DNA of 64,000 nt, from contig NZ_LKEG01000052.1 in the NCBI RefSeq assembly GCF_001645105.1, positions 444,970-508,969 on the forward strand, written 5' to 3'. How positions within the stretch are numbered: the first letter of the stretch is position 1; every line of letters starts with the position of its first letter. Below the pieces are notes generated by a model, which ran no database searches, was not told where the DNA came from, and saw only the letters and a program-made list of their open reading frames with translations. A program made the position numbers and the translations under genes. Positions 36,958-44,728 of this stretch are shown in pieces. The stretch is from Pseudomonas marginalis. GTDB taxonomy: Bacteria > Pseudomonadota > Gammaproteobacteria > Pseudomonadales > Pseudomonadaceae.

Positions 36958-37977
36958 ATGCGCGTGTTGCTTTTACTGGCCGCTCTATTGTTCGGCCTGC
37001 CGTCTTTTGCGGCTTCTCGATGTGACGTTAATGTCCCGACCCAAACGGTCGACCTGGCTCAGGTGAGTATCGCCTACCAGAGCATCGGCCGTGCGTCCGA
37101 CCCGGCCTTGCTGCTGGTGATGGGGCTGGGCGGGCAGTTGATCCATTGGCCCGACGAAGTCGTCGTCGCCCTGTGCCAGCAAGGGTTTCGGGTGATCCGC
37201 TATGACAACCGCGACGTCGGCCTGTCCACGTGGCGCCAGGCACCGGCCAATGCCAACCTGACCTTTGAAGTGCTGCGCTACAAGCTCGGCCTGCCGGTGG
37301 CGGCGCCGTATACCTTGACCGATATGGCCGACGACGCCATCGGCTTGATGGACGCCTTACAGATCCAGCAATTCCACGTGCTGGGCGCGAGCATGGGCGG
37401 GATGATCGCCCAGCACCTGGCGGCCATGGCGCCGCAGCGGGTCGAGAGCCTTACGCTGATCATGACCAGTTCCGGCGCCGAAGGCCTGCCGGCACCGAAC
37501 GCGGCGCTGGTGCAATTGCTGTCGCGGCGCAGCGCGCCGAATCGTGAAGTGGCCCTGGAGCAGCAAGCCGATCTACTGGCGGCGCTGGGCAGCCCGAACG
37601 TGAAGGATGATCGCCAGGTGTTGCTGCACCAGGCGGCGCTGTCCTACGACCGGGCCTTCAACCCGGACGGCGTGAAGCGCCAGATCATGGCGATCCTCGC
37701 CGAACCGAGCCGCGTGCCGTTGCTCAACCAACTGCGCGTGCCGACCCTGGTGGTGCACGGTACTGCTGACCCGTTGCTGCCGGTGATGCATGGCGTGCAC
37801 CTGGCGGCGCATATCCAGGGCAGTCAGTTGAAGCTGATCCCCGGCCTGGCCCATCGTTTCCAGGAAGCGTTCAAGGCACCGTTGCTGGCGGCGGTGCTGC
37901 CGTACCTGCAAGCCCATCGCGAAGATGCCGCGCACTGGGCGCAGATTGACTTGGGCGAGCCTGCAAAGGTGTTGTGA
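36958..37977 (+). CDS. Exported alpha/beta hydrolase
   Basis: The 339-residue protein has a signal peptide (MRVLLLLAALLFGLPSFAAS). The alpha/beta hydrolase fold has oxyanion segment LVMGLGGQLIHWP, nucleophile Ser145 in GASMGGM, acid in HGTADPLLP and base His in IPGLAHRF. It should hydrolyse an ester or related bond in the periplasm or outside; the substrate is unknown. The frame is open back to 36850, but ATG 36958 is chosen because it begins the signal peptide. The promoter must lie in the 186-base gap shared with the divergent toxin-like gene. Confidence 0.8.
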   Translation: MRVLLLLAALLFGLPSFAASRCDVNVPTQTVDLAQVSIAYQSIGRASDPALLLVMGLGGQLIHWPDEVVVALCQQGFRVIRYDNRDVGLSTWRQAPANANLTFEVLRYKLGLPVAAPYTLTDMADDAIGLMDALQIQQFHVLGASMGGMIAQHLAAMAPQRVESLTLIMTSSGAEGLPAPNAALVQLLSRRSAPNREVALEQQADLLAALGSPNVKDDRQVLLHQAALSYDRAFNPDGVKRQIMAILAEPSRVPLLNQLRVPTLVVHGTADPLLPVMHGVHLAAHIQGSQLKLIPGLAHRFQEAFKAPLLAAVLPYLQAHREDAAHWAQIDLGEPAKVL

Positions 37978-38032
37978 CATTGGTGTATCGTGCAACCTTT
38001 ACGGCACATTACTGCTAGCGAGGTTGCCTGCC

Positions 38033-38686
38033 ATGAGTACCCCCCTGAAAATCGATTTCGTCAGCGACGTGTCCTGCCCCTGGTGCATCATTGGCCTGCG
38101 CGGCCTGACCGAAGCCCTCGACCAGCTTGGCGCCGAGGTGCAGGCCGAGATCCATTTCCAGCCGTTCGAACTGAACCCGAACATGCCTGCCATCGGTCAG
38201 AACATCGTCGAGCACATCACCGAGAAATACGGCTCCAGCGCCGAAGAATCCCAGGCCAACCGTGCGCGTATCCGCGACATGGGTGCCGAGCTGGGCTTTG
38301 CCTTTCGCACCGATGGCCAGAGCCGCATCTACAACACCTTCGATGCCCACCGCCTGCTGCATTGGGCCGGGCTCGAAGGTTTGCAGTACAACCTCAAGGA
38401 AGCGCTGTTCAAGGCGTATTTCACCGATGGGCAGGACCCGTCCGACCATGCCACCCTGGCGATCATCGCCGAAAGCGTCGGCCTGGATATCAAACGCGCG
38501 GCCGAGATTCTTGCCTCCGACGAATACGCCGCCGACGTGCGTGAGCAAGAGCAGCTGTGGATCTCCCGCGGCGTGAGCTCGGTGCCGACCATCGTGTTCA
38601 ATGATCAGTACGCCGTCAGCGGTGGGCAGCCGGCGGAGGCGTTTGTGGGCGCGATTCGCCAGATCATCAACGACGCGAAAAACTAA
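38033..38686 (+). CDS. DsbA-family FrnE-like oxidoreductase
   Basis: This 217-residue cytoplasmic protein has a thioredoxin fold with CPWC at Cys15-Cys18 (DFVSDVSCPWCIIG). It has the helical insert of 2-hydroxychromene-2-carboxylate isomerase/FrnE-type DsbA proteins and the cis-Pro loop GVSSVPTIVFND. Such proteins are dithiol oxidoreductases or isomerases and have been linked to oxidative stress. The start at ATG 38033 follows GCGAGG; the longer frame to 37925 overlaps the hydrolase gene and is unlikely. A REPIN follows 18 bases downstream. Confidence 0.85.
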   Translation: MSTPLKIDFVSDVSCPWCIIGLRGLTEALDQLGAEVQAEIHFQPFELNPNMPAIGQNIVEHITEKYGSSAEESQANRARIRDMGAELGFAFRTDGQSRIYNTFDAHRLLHWAGLEGLQYNLKEALFKAYFTDGQDPSDHATLAIIAESVGLDIKRAAEILASDEYAADVREQEQLWISRGVSSVPTIVFNDQYAVSGGQPAEAFVGAIRQIINDAKN

Positions 38687-38704
38687 AGCCGAACACGGGT
38701 CAAC

Positions 38705-38796
38705 ATGGGGGAGGGGGCTTGCTCCCGATAGCGGTGGTTCAGTCAAAACATGTGTTGACTGACACTCTGCTATCGGGGGCAAGCCCCCTCCCACAT
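38705..38796. repeat. REPIN, type A (paired inverted REP sequences)
   Basis: Two inverted REP arms (core GGGGGCTTGCTCCCGATAGC and its near complement) flank an inner region with its own short pairing, GTCAAAACATGTGTTGAC. It lies between the FrnE-like gene and the ureohydrolase-like gene. The same unit recurs at 49027-49117 and, degraded, at 62525-62611. REPINs are non-autonomous elements moved by RAYT transposases; none is encoded here. A T-run follows the right arm, so it may also end transcription. Confidence 0.85.
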
Positions 38797-38871
38797 TTTT
38801 TCTCGGTGTTCTTGAGATAAGTGCTGGCCCGTCCCTTGCATTGACCCCTTAAAGCCTTAGGGGACACTGCC

Positions 38872-39792
38872 TTGAACATTCTTGACCTCGACCACAGCCT
38901 CACCGCCCAGGCACCGATTGCCCGGCGTTTGGCCAGTGGCCGCGCCCACCGTATCGACCTGCTGGACCTGGGCCCCAAGCTGCGCTTGTGGTCCACCGAA
39001 AAAACCTGGAAGCGCTTCGCCGAACGCCTGGCCCAACGGCCCCGGCCTACGGATGCGCGGCCGGAAATCCTGTTTGTCGGCTCCGGCGACTATCACCACC
39101 TCACACCGGCCTTTCTGGCCGATCTCAAAGAACCGATCAGCCTGATCCACTTCGACAACCACCCCGACTGGGTACGCTTCGCGCCCAAGCGCCACTGTGG
39201 TTCGTGGGTCAACCGTGCGCTGAAAATGCCGGCGATCAAACGCATCGTCACCCTCGGCCCGTGCAGCGACGACCTGCATAACCCGCAACTGCGCGGCGGC
39301 AACCTTGGCGCTCTCAAGCGCGGGCACTTGCAGTTGTTTCCCTGGCAGCACGCGCCCTCGAAAGTCTGGGGGCGGGTAGGCGATGGCGCCGGCCATCGTC
39401 AGCAGGAAGACCACCTGCACTGGCGCAACCTGGCCGAGCTGGATTGGACGGCGTTTCTCGAGCAGATGATCAGCAGCCTGCCCACCGAAGCGATCTGGAT
39501 CACCGTCGACAAAGACGTGCTTGCCAGTGAAGACGCGGCGACCAACTGGGACCAGGGCGGCATGCGCCTGACTCACCTGCTGCAAGCCCTGCGGGCGTTG
39601 GCGGCGCGCAAGCGCATCATCGGCATCGATGTGTGCGGCGAGTTCGCCCAGCCTGCCTTCAGCAATGCGTTCAAGCGCTGGGAAGCCAAGTCCGACCAGC
39701 CGCCACCCGAGCGTTGGAGCGCGCAAGACCTGCAGCGCAACGCCGCCACCAATGAATCCTTGATTGATCTGTTTGAGGAGCTGTTCCCGTGA
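38872..39792 (+). CDS. Arginase/agmatinase-fold metalloenzyme of unknown substrate
   Basis: The 306-residue protein starts at TTG with GGGGA nine bases upstream. It carries what looks like a full ureohydrolase metal-ligand set: GDYHH (His75/His76), HFDNHPD (Asp95, His97, Asp99, variant of DAHxD) and TVDKDVL (Asp213, Asp215). It should bind two manganese ions and hydrolyse a guanidino, amidino or formimino compound. The flanking sequences differ from arginase, agmatinase and HutG, so the substrate is open. Its stop overlaps the GTG of the first small transporter gene, which in turn overlaps the second, giving a coupled three-gene operon. The substrate or product may be what the transporters move. 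Confidence 0.7.
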   Translation: MNILDLDHSLTAQAPIARRLASGRAHRIDLLDLGPKLRLWSTEKTWKRFAERLAQRPRPTDARPEILFVGSGDYHHLTPAFLADLKEPISLIHFDNHPDWVRFAPKRHCGSWVNRALKMPAIKRIVTLGPCSDDLHNPQLRGGNLGALKRGHLQLFPWQHAPSKVWGRVGDGAGHRQQEDHLHWRNLAELDWTAFLEQMISSLPTEAIWITVDKDVLASEDAATNWDQGGMRLTHLLQALRALAARKRIIGIDVCGEFAQPAFSNAFKRWEAKSDQPPPERWSAQDLQRNAATNESLIDLFEELFP

Positions 39793-40169
39793 CCTTGACC
39801 GTGGTGTTGCTGGTGGCGTTTTCCATCGTGCTCGATGTGATCGGCCAGCTGTGTTTCAAGATCGGCCTGGACCGGTTGCCCGAGCTGGACGGCGGCTTTC
39901 GCCTGAATGCGTTCTGGGGCCAAGTGTTTAATGCGCCGTTGCTGTGGGCCGGGATCGGCGCCTATGCGATCGAATTTTTCGTGTGGCTCGAGGCCTTGTC
40001 CCGCGCGCCGTTGAGCCTGTTGTTTCCGGCCGCCGCGTTGGCGTATTGCGGGGTCGTGCTGGCGGGCAAGGTGGTGCTGGGCGAGACCGTCAGCCGCCGC
40101 CGTTGGGCGGGCACGCTGGTGATTACCTTGGGTGTGATGTTGGTGGCGATTGCAGGGAGCCAGGCATGA
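39789..40169 (+). CDS. Half-size DMT/SMR-type membrane transporter, subunit 1
   Basis: This 126-residue protein has four predicted membrane helices and the small EamA/SMR-like pattern (VLDVIGQLCFKIGL, LEALSRAPLSLLFP). Such half-size members of the drug/metabolite transporter superfamily work as homo- or heterodimers. The GTG start overlaps the stop of the ureohydrolase-like gene as GTGA, and its own stop overlaps the next ATG as ATGA. The neighbour has the same size and fold, so a heterodimer like ArnE/ArnF or paired SMR exporters is likely. Confidence 0.75.
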   Translation: MTLTVVLLVAFSIVLDVIGQLCFKIGLDRLPELDGGFRLNAFWGQVFNAPLLWAGIGAYAIEFFVWLEALSRAPLSLLFPAAALAYCGVVLAGKVVLGETVSRRRWAGTLVITLGVMLVAIAGSQA

Positions 40170-40570
40170 GTACGCAAACGATGAATACCGGATGGCTGCA
40201 CGGGCGCTTCGGCACGGTGGTGCTGTGGGCCTTGTTGATCTGCACCGAAAGCGCGGGCCAGCTGTTTACCAAAGTGGCCGGGGATCAATTGGGGCAGATG
40301 GATTTCAATTGGCAGTGGCTGGGTGAGGTGGCGCGCAACCCTGGGATCCTGGCGGCGATCGCCAGTTATATCGGCGCGTTTTTCGTCTGGATGCTGATCC
40401 TGCGGCGCAGCAGCCTGTCCCTGGCGTTTCCGCTGAGTTCACTGGTGTTTGTGGTGGTGTTGCTGGGTTCGTGGCTGGGGCTGGGGGAACATATCAGCCC
40501 GCTGCACTGGGTGGGGGTGGCGGTGATCATTGGCGGGATTGTGTTGTTGGCCGAAGGTGAAGAGAACTGA
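40166..40570 (+). CDS. Half-size DMT/SMR-type membrane transporter, subunit 2
   Basis: The 134-residue protein has four helices and an SMR-like segment ESAGQLFTKVAGDQLG, echoing IGQLCFKIGLDRL in subunit 1. It also carries RRSSLSLAFPLSSL, matching SRAPLSLLFPAAAL in the partner. The two are diverged duplicates in the same order and orientation. ATG 40166 gives a four-base overlap with the previous stop; the frame is open further upstream but only as a shadow of subunit 1. Substrate unknown; a link to the upstream guanidino-type hydrolase is inferred. Confidence 0.75.
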   Translation: MSTQTMNTGWLHGRFGTVVLWALLICTESAGQLFTKVAGDQLGQMDFNWQWLGEVARNPGILAAIASYIGAFFVWMLILRRSSLSLAFPLSSLVFVVVLLGSWLGLGEHISPLHWVGVAVIIGGIVLLAEGEEN

Positions 40571-40586
40571 TCGGCTTGGTTTTTTT

Positions 40587-40626
40587 AGTGAGCGGGCTGG
40601 CCTCGCGCTGGGCAAGCCCGCTCACT
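40587..40626. repeat. REP hairpin, type B, single
   Basis: AGTGAGCGGGCT pairs with AGCCCGCTCACT around a short GC-rich loop, 16 bases after the transporter gene and preceded by a T-run. It matches the arms of the longer type B elements at 44579, 52770 and 58285. It may serve as the terminator between this operon and the convergent MipA gene. Confidence 0.7.
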
Positions 40627-40663
40627 ACAAGGTCGGGGTTGCCGCCGAAGTCCCAGACCCACC

Positions 40664-41434
40664 TCAATCGAACTTATAGCTGATGGCCGTCTGCACCTGG
40701 CCCTGGTTCACGTCGCCGGTTTCCTTGACGATGCTGCTGTTGGCGGCCGAGCCTACCAGGTGGACCCAGCTGGCGCTGGTCAACAGCGACCAGTTGGCCG
40801 CCAGGGGGAATTCAAAGCTCTGGGTCAGCGTCATGTTCTGGAAGCCACCACTGGCGTTGTAGGGACGGATGCCGGAATCCGCGGACTCATTGGCATCAAC
40901 CCCGAAAAAGGTCTGGGTCTGGCGGGCGTCGGCAAAGTGCGCCAGCAGGCCGGTGCTGCCAATGATGCCGCCACCCAGGGGATAACCCAGTTCACCGCCG
41001 ACCTTGCCCAGCACACCGCTTTGATCTCGCCCGCCGCCGACGGCCTGGCCCATCTGGGCGTATACCCGCCAGAAATCAGCCGGCGCATATTGGATAAAAC
41101 CGCCCACCTCAGCCATGTCCGACACATTGCGCAGCCCCTGCAGCGAGCCGTTCGAGGTGCGCCCCTGCAGGTAATTGATATACGGGCCTGCGGTAAAACC
41201 GTGGGTGTCCAAGGCGCTCCAGGTCAAGCCGTCATCGGTACTCAGGCTGACGGGGCCCCAGTCCAGATCGAAATAGGGCACCGGCCGCGTTTCGTAACGG
41301 CTGCCGGTAGGGTCATGGGGCTGGTAGCTGACGCCTGCGCCGACTTCGCCGGTGATACCGTCGGCCAGTGCCAGGCTTGAAACACTCCACAGGCCAAGTA
41401 ACCCGGCGAGTGCAGCGCATGTGATCCTCAACAT
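40664..41434 (-). CDS. MipA/OmpV-family outer membrane protein
   Basis: The 256-residue protein has a signal peptide (MLRITCAALAGLLG, cleavage near LALA-DG) followed by alternating beta strands (GVSYQPHDPTGSRYETRPVPYFD) and a C-terminal YKFD, typical of beta barrels. MipA is a scaffold for cell-wall enzymes in E. coli; most pseudomonad homologues have no assigned role. ATG 41434 is preceded by AAGGAA; an upstream extension to 41791 has no signal peptide and is rejected. It is divergent from the sigma-54 operon and shares its 228-base regulatory region. Confidence 0.8.
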   Translation of the reverse strand: MLRITCAALAGLLGLWSVSSLALADGITGEVGAGVSYQPHDPTGSRYETRPVPYFDLDWGPVSLSTDDGLTWSALDTHGFTAGPYINYLQGRTSNGSLQGLRNVSDMAEVGGFIQYAPADFWRVYAQMGQAVGGGRDQSGVLGKVGGELGYPLGGGIIGSTGLLAHFADARQTQTFFGVDANESADSGIRPYNASGGFQNMTLTQSFEFPLAANWSLLTSASWVHLVGSAANSSIVKETGDVNQGQVQTAISYKFD

Positions 41435-41506
41435 GGTCACAGTTCCTTGATTGAATACGTGCGCATGAACGCGCAAAGCGCCGTGCCCACGCAAGCACTC
41501 ATCTTG

Positions 41507-41542
41507 TTTGTAGCAAGCTACAAAAATTGTAGCTCCTACGAC
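41507..41542. promoter_or_regulatory. Repeated TTGTAGC half-site array, candidate activator-binding site
   Basis: TTTGTAGC (41507-41514), GCTACAAA (41517-41524) and ATTGTAGC (41526-41533) alternate in orientation, followed by a weaker CCTACGAC (41535-41542). The first two form a perfect palindrome with a two-base spacer. The array centre lies about 100 bases before the start expected from the sigma-54 promoter at 41596, a normal distance for an NtrC-type upstream activating site. The operon encodes its own such activator at 47612. The array could also act on the divergent mipA gene. Confidence 0.55.
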
Positions 41543-41595
41543 ACAAATCGCCCTCCATTCCGAGCAAAGCCCCAGCCCCGCTGGGCCTGCGCCAG

Positions 41596-41612
41596 TTGGC
41601 ACACTCCCTGCT
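41596..41612 (+). promoter_or_regulatory. Sigma-54 promoter of the aminotransferase/kinase operon
   Basis: TTGGCACACTCCCTGCT fits the -24/-12 consensus, with the invariant GG (41598-41599) and GC (41610-41611) exactly ten bases apart and a full TTGGCAC. Transcription should start near 41622, about 40 bases before the ATG of the first gene. Confidence 0.75.
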
Positions 41613-41662
41613 CTACCCCTTGTTGCAAGCGCACACAGCGCGCTCCTCCAAGGTAAACAACG

Positions 41663-42367
41663 ATGATCCACTGGCATATCGTGTGTGACTTCGACGGGAC
41701 CATCACCCCCACCGATGTCATCGACAACGTCCTCCAACGCTTCGCCGGCCCCGAGTGGGAAACCATCGAACAGGAATGGCTGGATGGGCATATCGGTTCA
41801 CGCGAATGCCTGAGCCGCCAACTGGCACTGATCAAGGCCACCCCCTCCGAACTGCTGGCGTATTTCGACAGCGTCGAGATCGACCCCGACTTCCCCGACT
41901 TCGTCGATCACGTGATCGGCCTGGGTGCGTCCATCGAAGTCGTCAGCGACGGCATCGAGCAGGGCATCGCGCGGATCCTGTCACGCAACTACGTGACCCT
42001 GCTGCCGATCCTCGCCAACCGTCTGCGCCAGGTCGACCAGAACAGCTGGCGCATCGACTTCCCGTACGCCAGCGATGCCTGCCGTGCCGCTTCCGGCAAC
42101 TGCAAGTGCAAGTCCACGCCGCGCAACAAGCGCGTGCTGGTGATCGGCGACGGCAAGTCCGACATGTGCGTGGCCTCCACCGCCGACTTCGTGTTTGCCA
42201 AGGGCAGCCTCGCCGACTACTGCGTGGCCAACCACATTCCGCACGCGCGCTTCGACACCTTTGCCGAAGTGCCTGCATTGCTGGCGCTGCTGCCACAGGG
42301 CATCGCCGCCAACGCCACCACCTTCAACACCTCTTCTGACAATCAGGAACTCTTCCACCATGTCTGA
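41663..42367 (+). CDS. HAD-IB family phosphatase, MtnX-like
   Basis: The 234-residue cytoplasmic phosphatase has motif I DFDGT with Asp9 and Asp11, motif II VVSDGIE, and motif IV GDGKSDMCVA. It resembles MtnX and SerB-type phosphatases, which act on small phosphorylated alcohols. The other methionine-salvage genes are absent, so MtnX function is unlikely here. It is the first gene of a six-gene operon behind a sigma-54 promoter, with AAGG nine bases before ATG 41663. Its stop overlaps the aminotransferase start by eight bases. The substrate is probably made or used by the pathway of the next genes. Confidence 0.8.
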   Translation: MIHWHIVCDFDGTITPTDVIDNVLQRFAGPEWETIEQEWLDGHIGSRECLSRQLALIKATPSELLAYFDSVEIDPDFPDFVDHVIGLGASIEVVSDGIEQGIARILSRNYVTLLPILANRLRQVDQNSWRIDFPYASDACRAASGNCKCKSTPRNKRVLVIGDGKSDMCVASTADFVFAKGSLADYCVANHIPHARFDTFAEVPALLALLPQGIAANATTFNTSSDNQELFHHV

Positions 42368-43754
42368 TATCCGTATCGCTACCGCCGAAGACCAGATCCT
42401 TCTGGATAAAGAAGCCAAATACTGCTCCTATGGCGACACCGTCCACTACATCGAGCCGCCACGTATTTTCAGCCGTTGCGAAGGCTCCTATGTGTGGGAC
42501 ACCGAAGACCAGGCCTACCTCGACCTGCAAATGTGGTACTCGGCGGTCAACTTCGGCTACGCCAACCCGCGCTTGAACAACGCGCTGAAACAACAGATCG
42601 ACACCCTGCCGCAAATCGCCAGCCAGTACCTGCACAAAGGCAAGATCGAGCTGTCGGAAATGATCGCGGTCGACGCCAAGAAAAAATTCGGCCTCGACGG
42701 TCGTGTGCACTTCAACGTCGGCGGTTCGCAGTCCATCGAAGACTCCCTGAAAGTGGTGCGTAACGCCACCAACGGCAAGAGCCTGATGTTCGCCTTCGAA
42801 GGCGGCTACCACGGGCGTACCCTCGGCGCGTCGTCGATCACCTCCAGCTACCGCTACCGTCGCCGCTACGGCCACTTCGGCGAGCGCGCGCAGTTCATCC
42901 CGTTCCCGTACCACTTCCGCGGCCCTAAAGGCATGACCAAGGAAGAGTACGGCAGCCACTGCGTGCAGCAATTCGCCCGCCTGTTCGAGACCGAATACAA
43001 CGGCGTGTGGGACCCGAAAGTCGGCCAGAGCGAATACGCCGCGTTTTACGTCGAGCCGATCCAAGGCACCGGCGGCTACGTGATCCCGCCGATGAACTTC
43101 TACCGCGAACTCAAGCAGGTGCTGGACCAGCACGGCATCCTGATGGTGTCCGACGAAATCCAGATGGGCTTCTACCGCACCGGCAAGTTGTGGTCGATCG
43201 AGCACTTCGACGTGCAGCCGGACGTGATCGTGTTCGGCAAGGCCCTGACCAACGGCCTCAACCCGTTGGGCGGCATCTGGGCCCGGGAAGAATTGATCAA
43301 CCCGAAGATCTTCCCACCAGGCTCGACCCACTCCACCTTCGCCTCCAACCCGTTGGGCACGGCGGTCGGCCTGGAAATGTTCAAGATGACCAACGAAGTC
43401 GACTACGGCGCGATGGTCATGGCCAAGGGCAAATTCTTCCTCGAAGGCCTGCAAGACCTGCAGAAACGTTTCCCGATCATCGGCGACGTCGACGGCCTGG
43501 GCCTGGCCCTGCGTTGCGAAATCTGCGGCCCGGATGGTTTCACGCCGGACAAGGCGACCCTGGACTACATGGTCGAAGAAGGCATGAAGGGCGACATGGT
43601 AGTGGATGGCCAAAAACTCGGGCTGATCCTCGATGTGGGCGGTTACTACAAAAACGTGATCACCCTGGCACCGTCCCTGGAAATCAGCTACCCGGAAATC
43701 GAACTGGGCTTGAAGCTGCTTGAGCAACTGCTGGTGCGGGCGACCAACCGGTGA
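42360..43754 (+). CDS. Class III PLP-dependent aminotransferase
   Basis: The 464-residue enzyme is in the aspartate aminotransferase family (ornithine/GABA aminotransferase-like). It has FEGGYHGRT, YVEPIQGTGGY, SDEIQMGFYRTG and the cofactor lysine Lys294 in VFGKALTNG. It should transfer an amino group between an omega-amino compound or amino acid and a keto acid or aldehyde. The open frame runs upstream to 42195 inside the phosphatase gene; ATG 42360 matches the family N-terminus. Its neighbours (phosphatase, hydrolase, acyltransferase, regulator pair) do not match a pathway I recognise. Confidence 0.88.
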   Translation: MSDIRIATAEDQILLDKEAKYCSYGDTVHYIEPPRIFSRCEGSYVWDTEDQAYLDLQMWYSAVNFGYANPRLNNALKQQIDTLPQIASQYLHKGKIELSEMIAVDAKKKFGLDGRVHFNVGGSQSIEDSLKVVRNATNGKSLMFAFEGGYHGRTLGASSITSSYRYRRRYGHFGERAQFIPFPYHFRGPKGMTKEEYGSHCVQQFARLFETEYNGVWDPKVGQSEYAAFYVEPIQGTGGYVIPPMNFYRELKQVLDQHGILMVSDEIQMGFYRTGKLWSIEHFDVQPDVIVFGKALTNGLNPLGGIWAREELINPKIFPPGSTHSTFASNPLGTAVGLEMFKMTNEVDYGAMVMAKGKFFLEGLQDLQKRFPIIGDVDGLGLALRCEICGPDGFTPDKATLDYMVEEGMKGDMVVDGQKLGLILDVGGYYKNVITLAPSLEISYPEIELGLKLLEQLLVRATNR

Positions 43755-44650
43755 ACACGGCAGAGATCGACCTCGGTGAAGGTACTGCCGGTTTCGTTCT
43801 CGGTGAAGGTCCGGTCGGGATCCTGTTGATCCACGGCCTGACCGGCACTCCCACGGAATTGCGCCAGGTTGCCAAGGGCCTGGCCAAGGCGGGTAACTGC
43901 ACGGTGTATGTGCCCACCCTGGCCGGGCATTGCGGCGACAACAGCGACTTGCAAGCCACCGGTTGGCGTGACTGGTACGAAGGCGTACGCAAGACCTTCG
44001 TGGGCGTGAAGCAGCGCCACGAGCAGGTGTTTGTCGGTGGCTTGTCGATGGGGGCGGTGATGTCGATGTACCTGGCGTCGGAGCATCCGGGCCAGGTGGC
44101 CGGGTTGCTGATGTATTCCACCACGCTCAAGTACGACGGTTGGAGCATCAACAAAATGGCGTTCATCACGCCGTTGCTGATCCGTATCCCGTTCGGCGTG
44201 CGCCTGTTCCGCTTTACCGAGAAGCCGCCCTACGGCATCAAGAATGAACGCCTGCGTGCCATCGTTGAACGGCAGATGAAGGAAGGCGAAAGCAGCGAAG
44301 CGGGCCTGTTGACGATGGAGGGCGTGACGGTGCGTGAATTGCACTGGATGAACGCCGTGGTCAAAAAACGCATGCCGTCGATCAACGTACCGGCGCTGGT
44401 GCTGCACTCCATCGAGGACGACATCACCAGCCGCTGGAACGCCGATTACGTGGAGCGCCATCTTGGCGGGCCGGTGACCAAGATCCTGTTGGACAACTGC
44501 TACCACATGATCACCGTCGACCTGCAATACCGCCGAGTGATCGAGCTAAGCGCCGCTTTCATCAGCGAACGAACCTTTTGTAGTGAGCGGGCTTGCCCCG
44601 CGCTGGGTGGCGAAGCCGCCCCATTTCCGGCACTGAGTTTTTCCAGTTAA
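43751..44650 (+). CDS. Alpha/beta hydrolase with REP-derived C-terminus
   Basis: This 299-residue serine hydrolase resembles carboxylesterase/monoacylglycerol lipase proteins: ILLIHGLTGTPTE near the N-terminus, nucleophile Ser99 in GGLSMGAV, acid in HSIEDDIT and base His in NCYHMITVD. GTG 43751 overlaps the aminotransferase stop as GTGA. From about residue 277 the codons fall inside a type B REP element, so the last 23 residues (CSERACPALGGEAAPFP and on) are repeat-encoded. The ancestral stop was probably lost or replaced when the element arrived. The tail lies beyond the catalytic fold. Confidence 0.82.
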   Translation: MNTAEIDLGEGTAGFVLGEGPVGILLIHGLTGTPTELRQVAKGLAKAGNCTVYVPTLAGHCGDNSDLQATGWRDWYEGVRKTFVGVKQRHEQVFVGGLSMGAVMSMYLASEHPGQVAGLLMYSTTLKYDGWSINKMAFITPLLIRIPFGVRLFRFTEKPPYGIKNERLRAIVERQMKEGESSEAGLLTMEGVTVRELHWMNAVVKKRMPSINVPALVLHSIEDDITSRWNADYVERHLGGPVTKILLDNCYHMITVDLQYRRVIELSAAFISERTFCSERACPALGGEAAPFPALSFSS

Positions 44651-44712
44651 ACCGCAATTGCAGTTTTTAGGGCGGCTTCGCCCCCCAGCGCGGGGCAAGC
44701 CCGCTCACTACA
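44579..44712. repeat. REP pair, type B, overlapping the end of a coding sequence
   Basis: TGTAGTGAGCGGGCTTGCCC and the inverse GGGCAAGCCCGCTCACTACA bound a 134-base unit with inner arms GGCGAAGCCGCCC and GGGCGGCTTCGCC. The left arm is read as codons of the hydrolase gene, and the right arm ends five bases before the AAGGGA ribosome site of the next gene. It could form a strong intercistronic hairpin in the operon transcript. Confidence 0.85.
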
Positions 44713-44728
44713 GAAATAAGGGACCGAA

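Noticed and set aside
38705..38796. CRISPR-like repetition
   Set aside because: The repeats are inverted pairs with REP sequence and no regular spacers, and there are no cas genes.
41663..42367. Assignment of the phosphatase as methionine-salvage MtnX
   Set aside because: None of the other salvage genes are nearby and the operon context is different, so only the family is given.
42324..43727. 467-codon minus-strand frame opposite the aminotransferase
   Set aside because: Opposite a well-supported PLP enzyme; its sequence is rich in His, Val and Asp as expected from complementing conserved codons.
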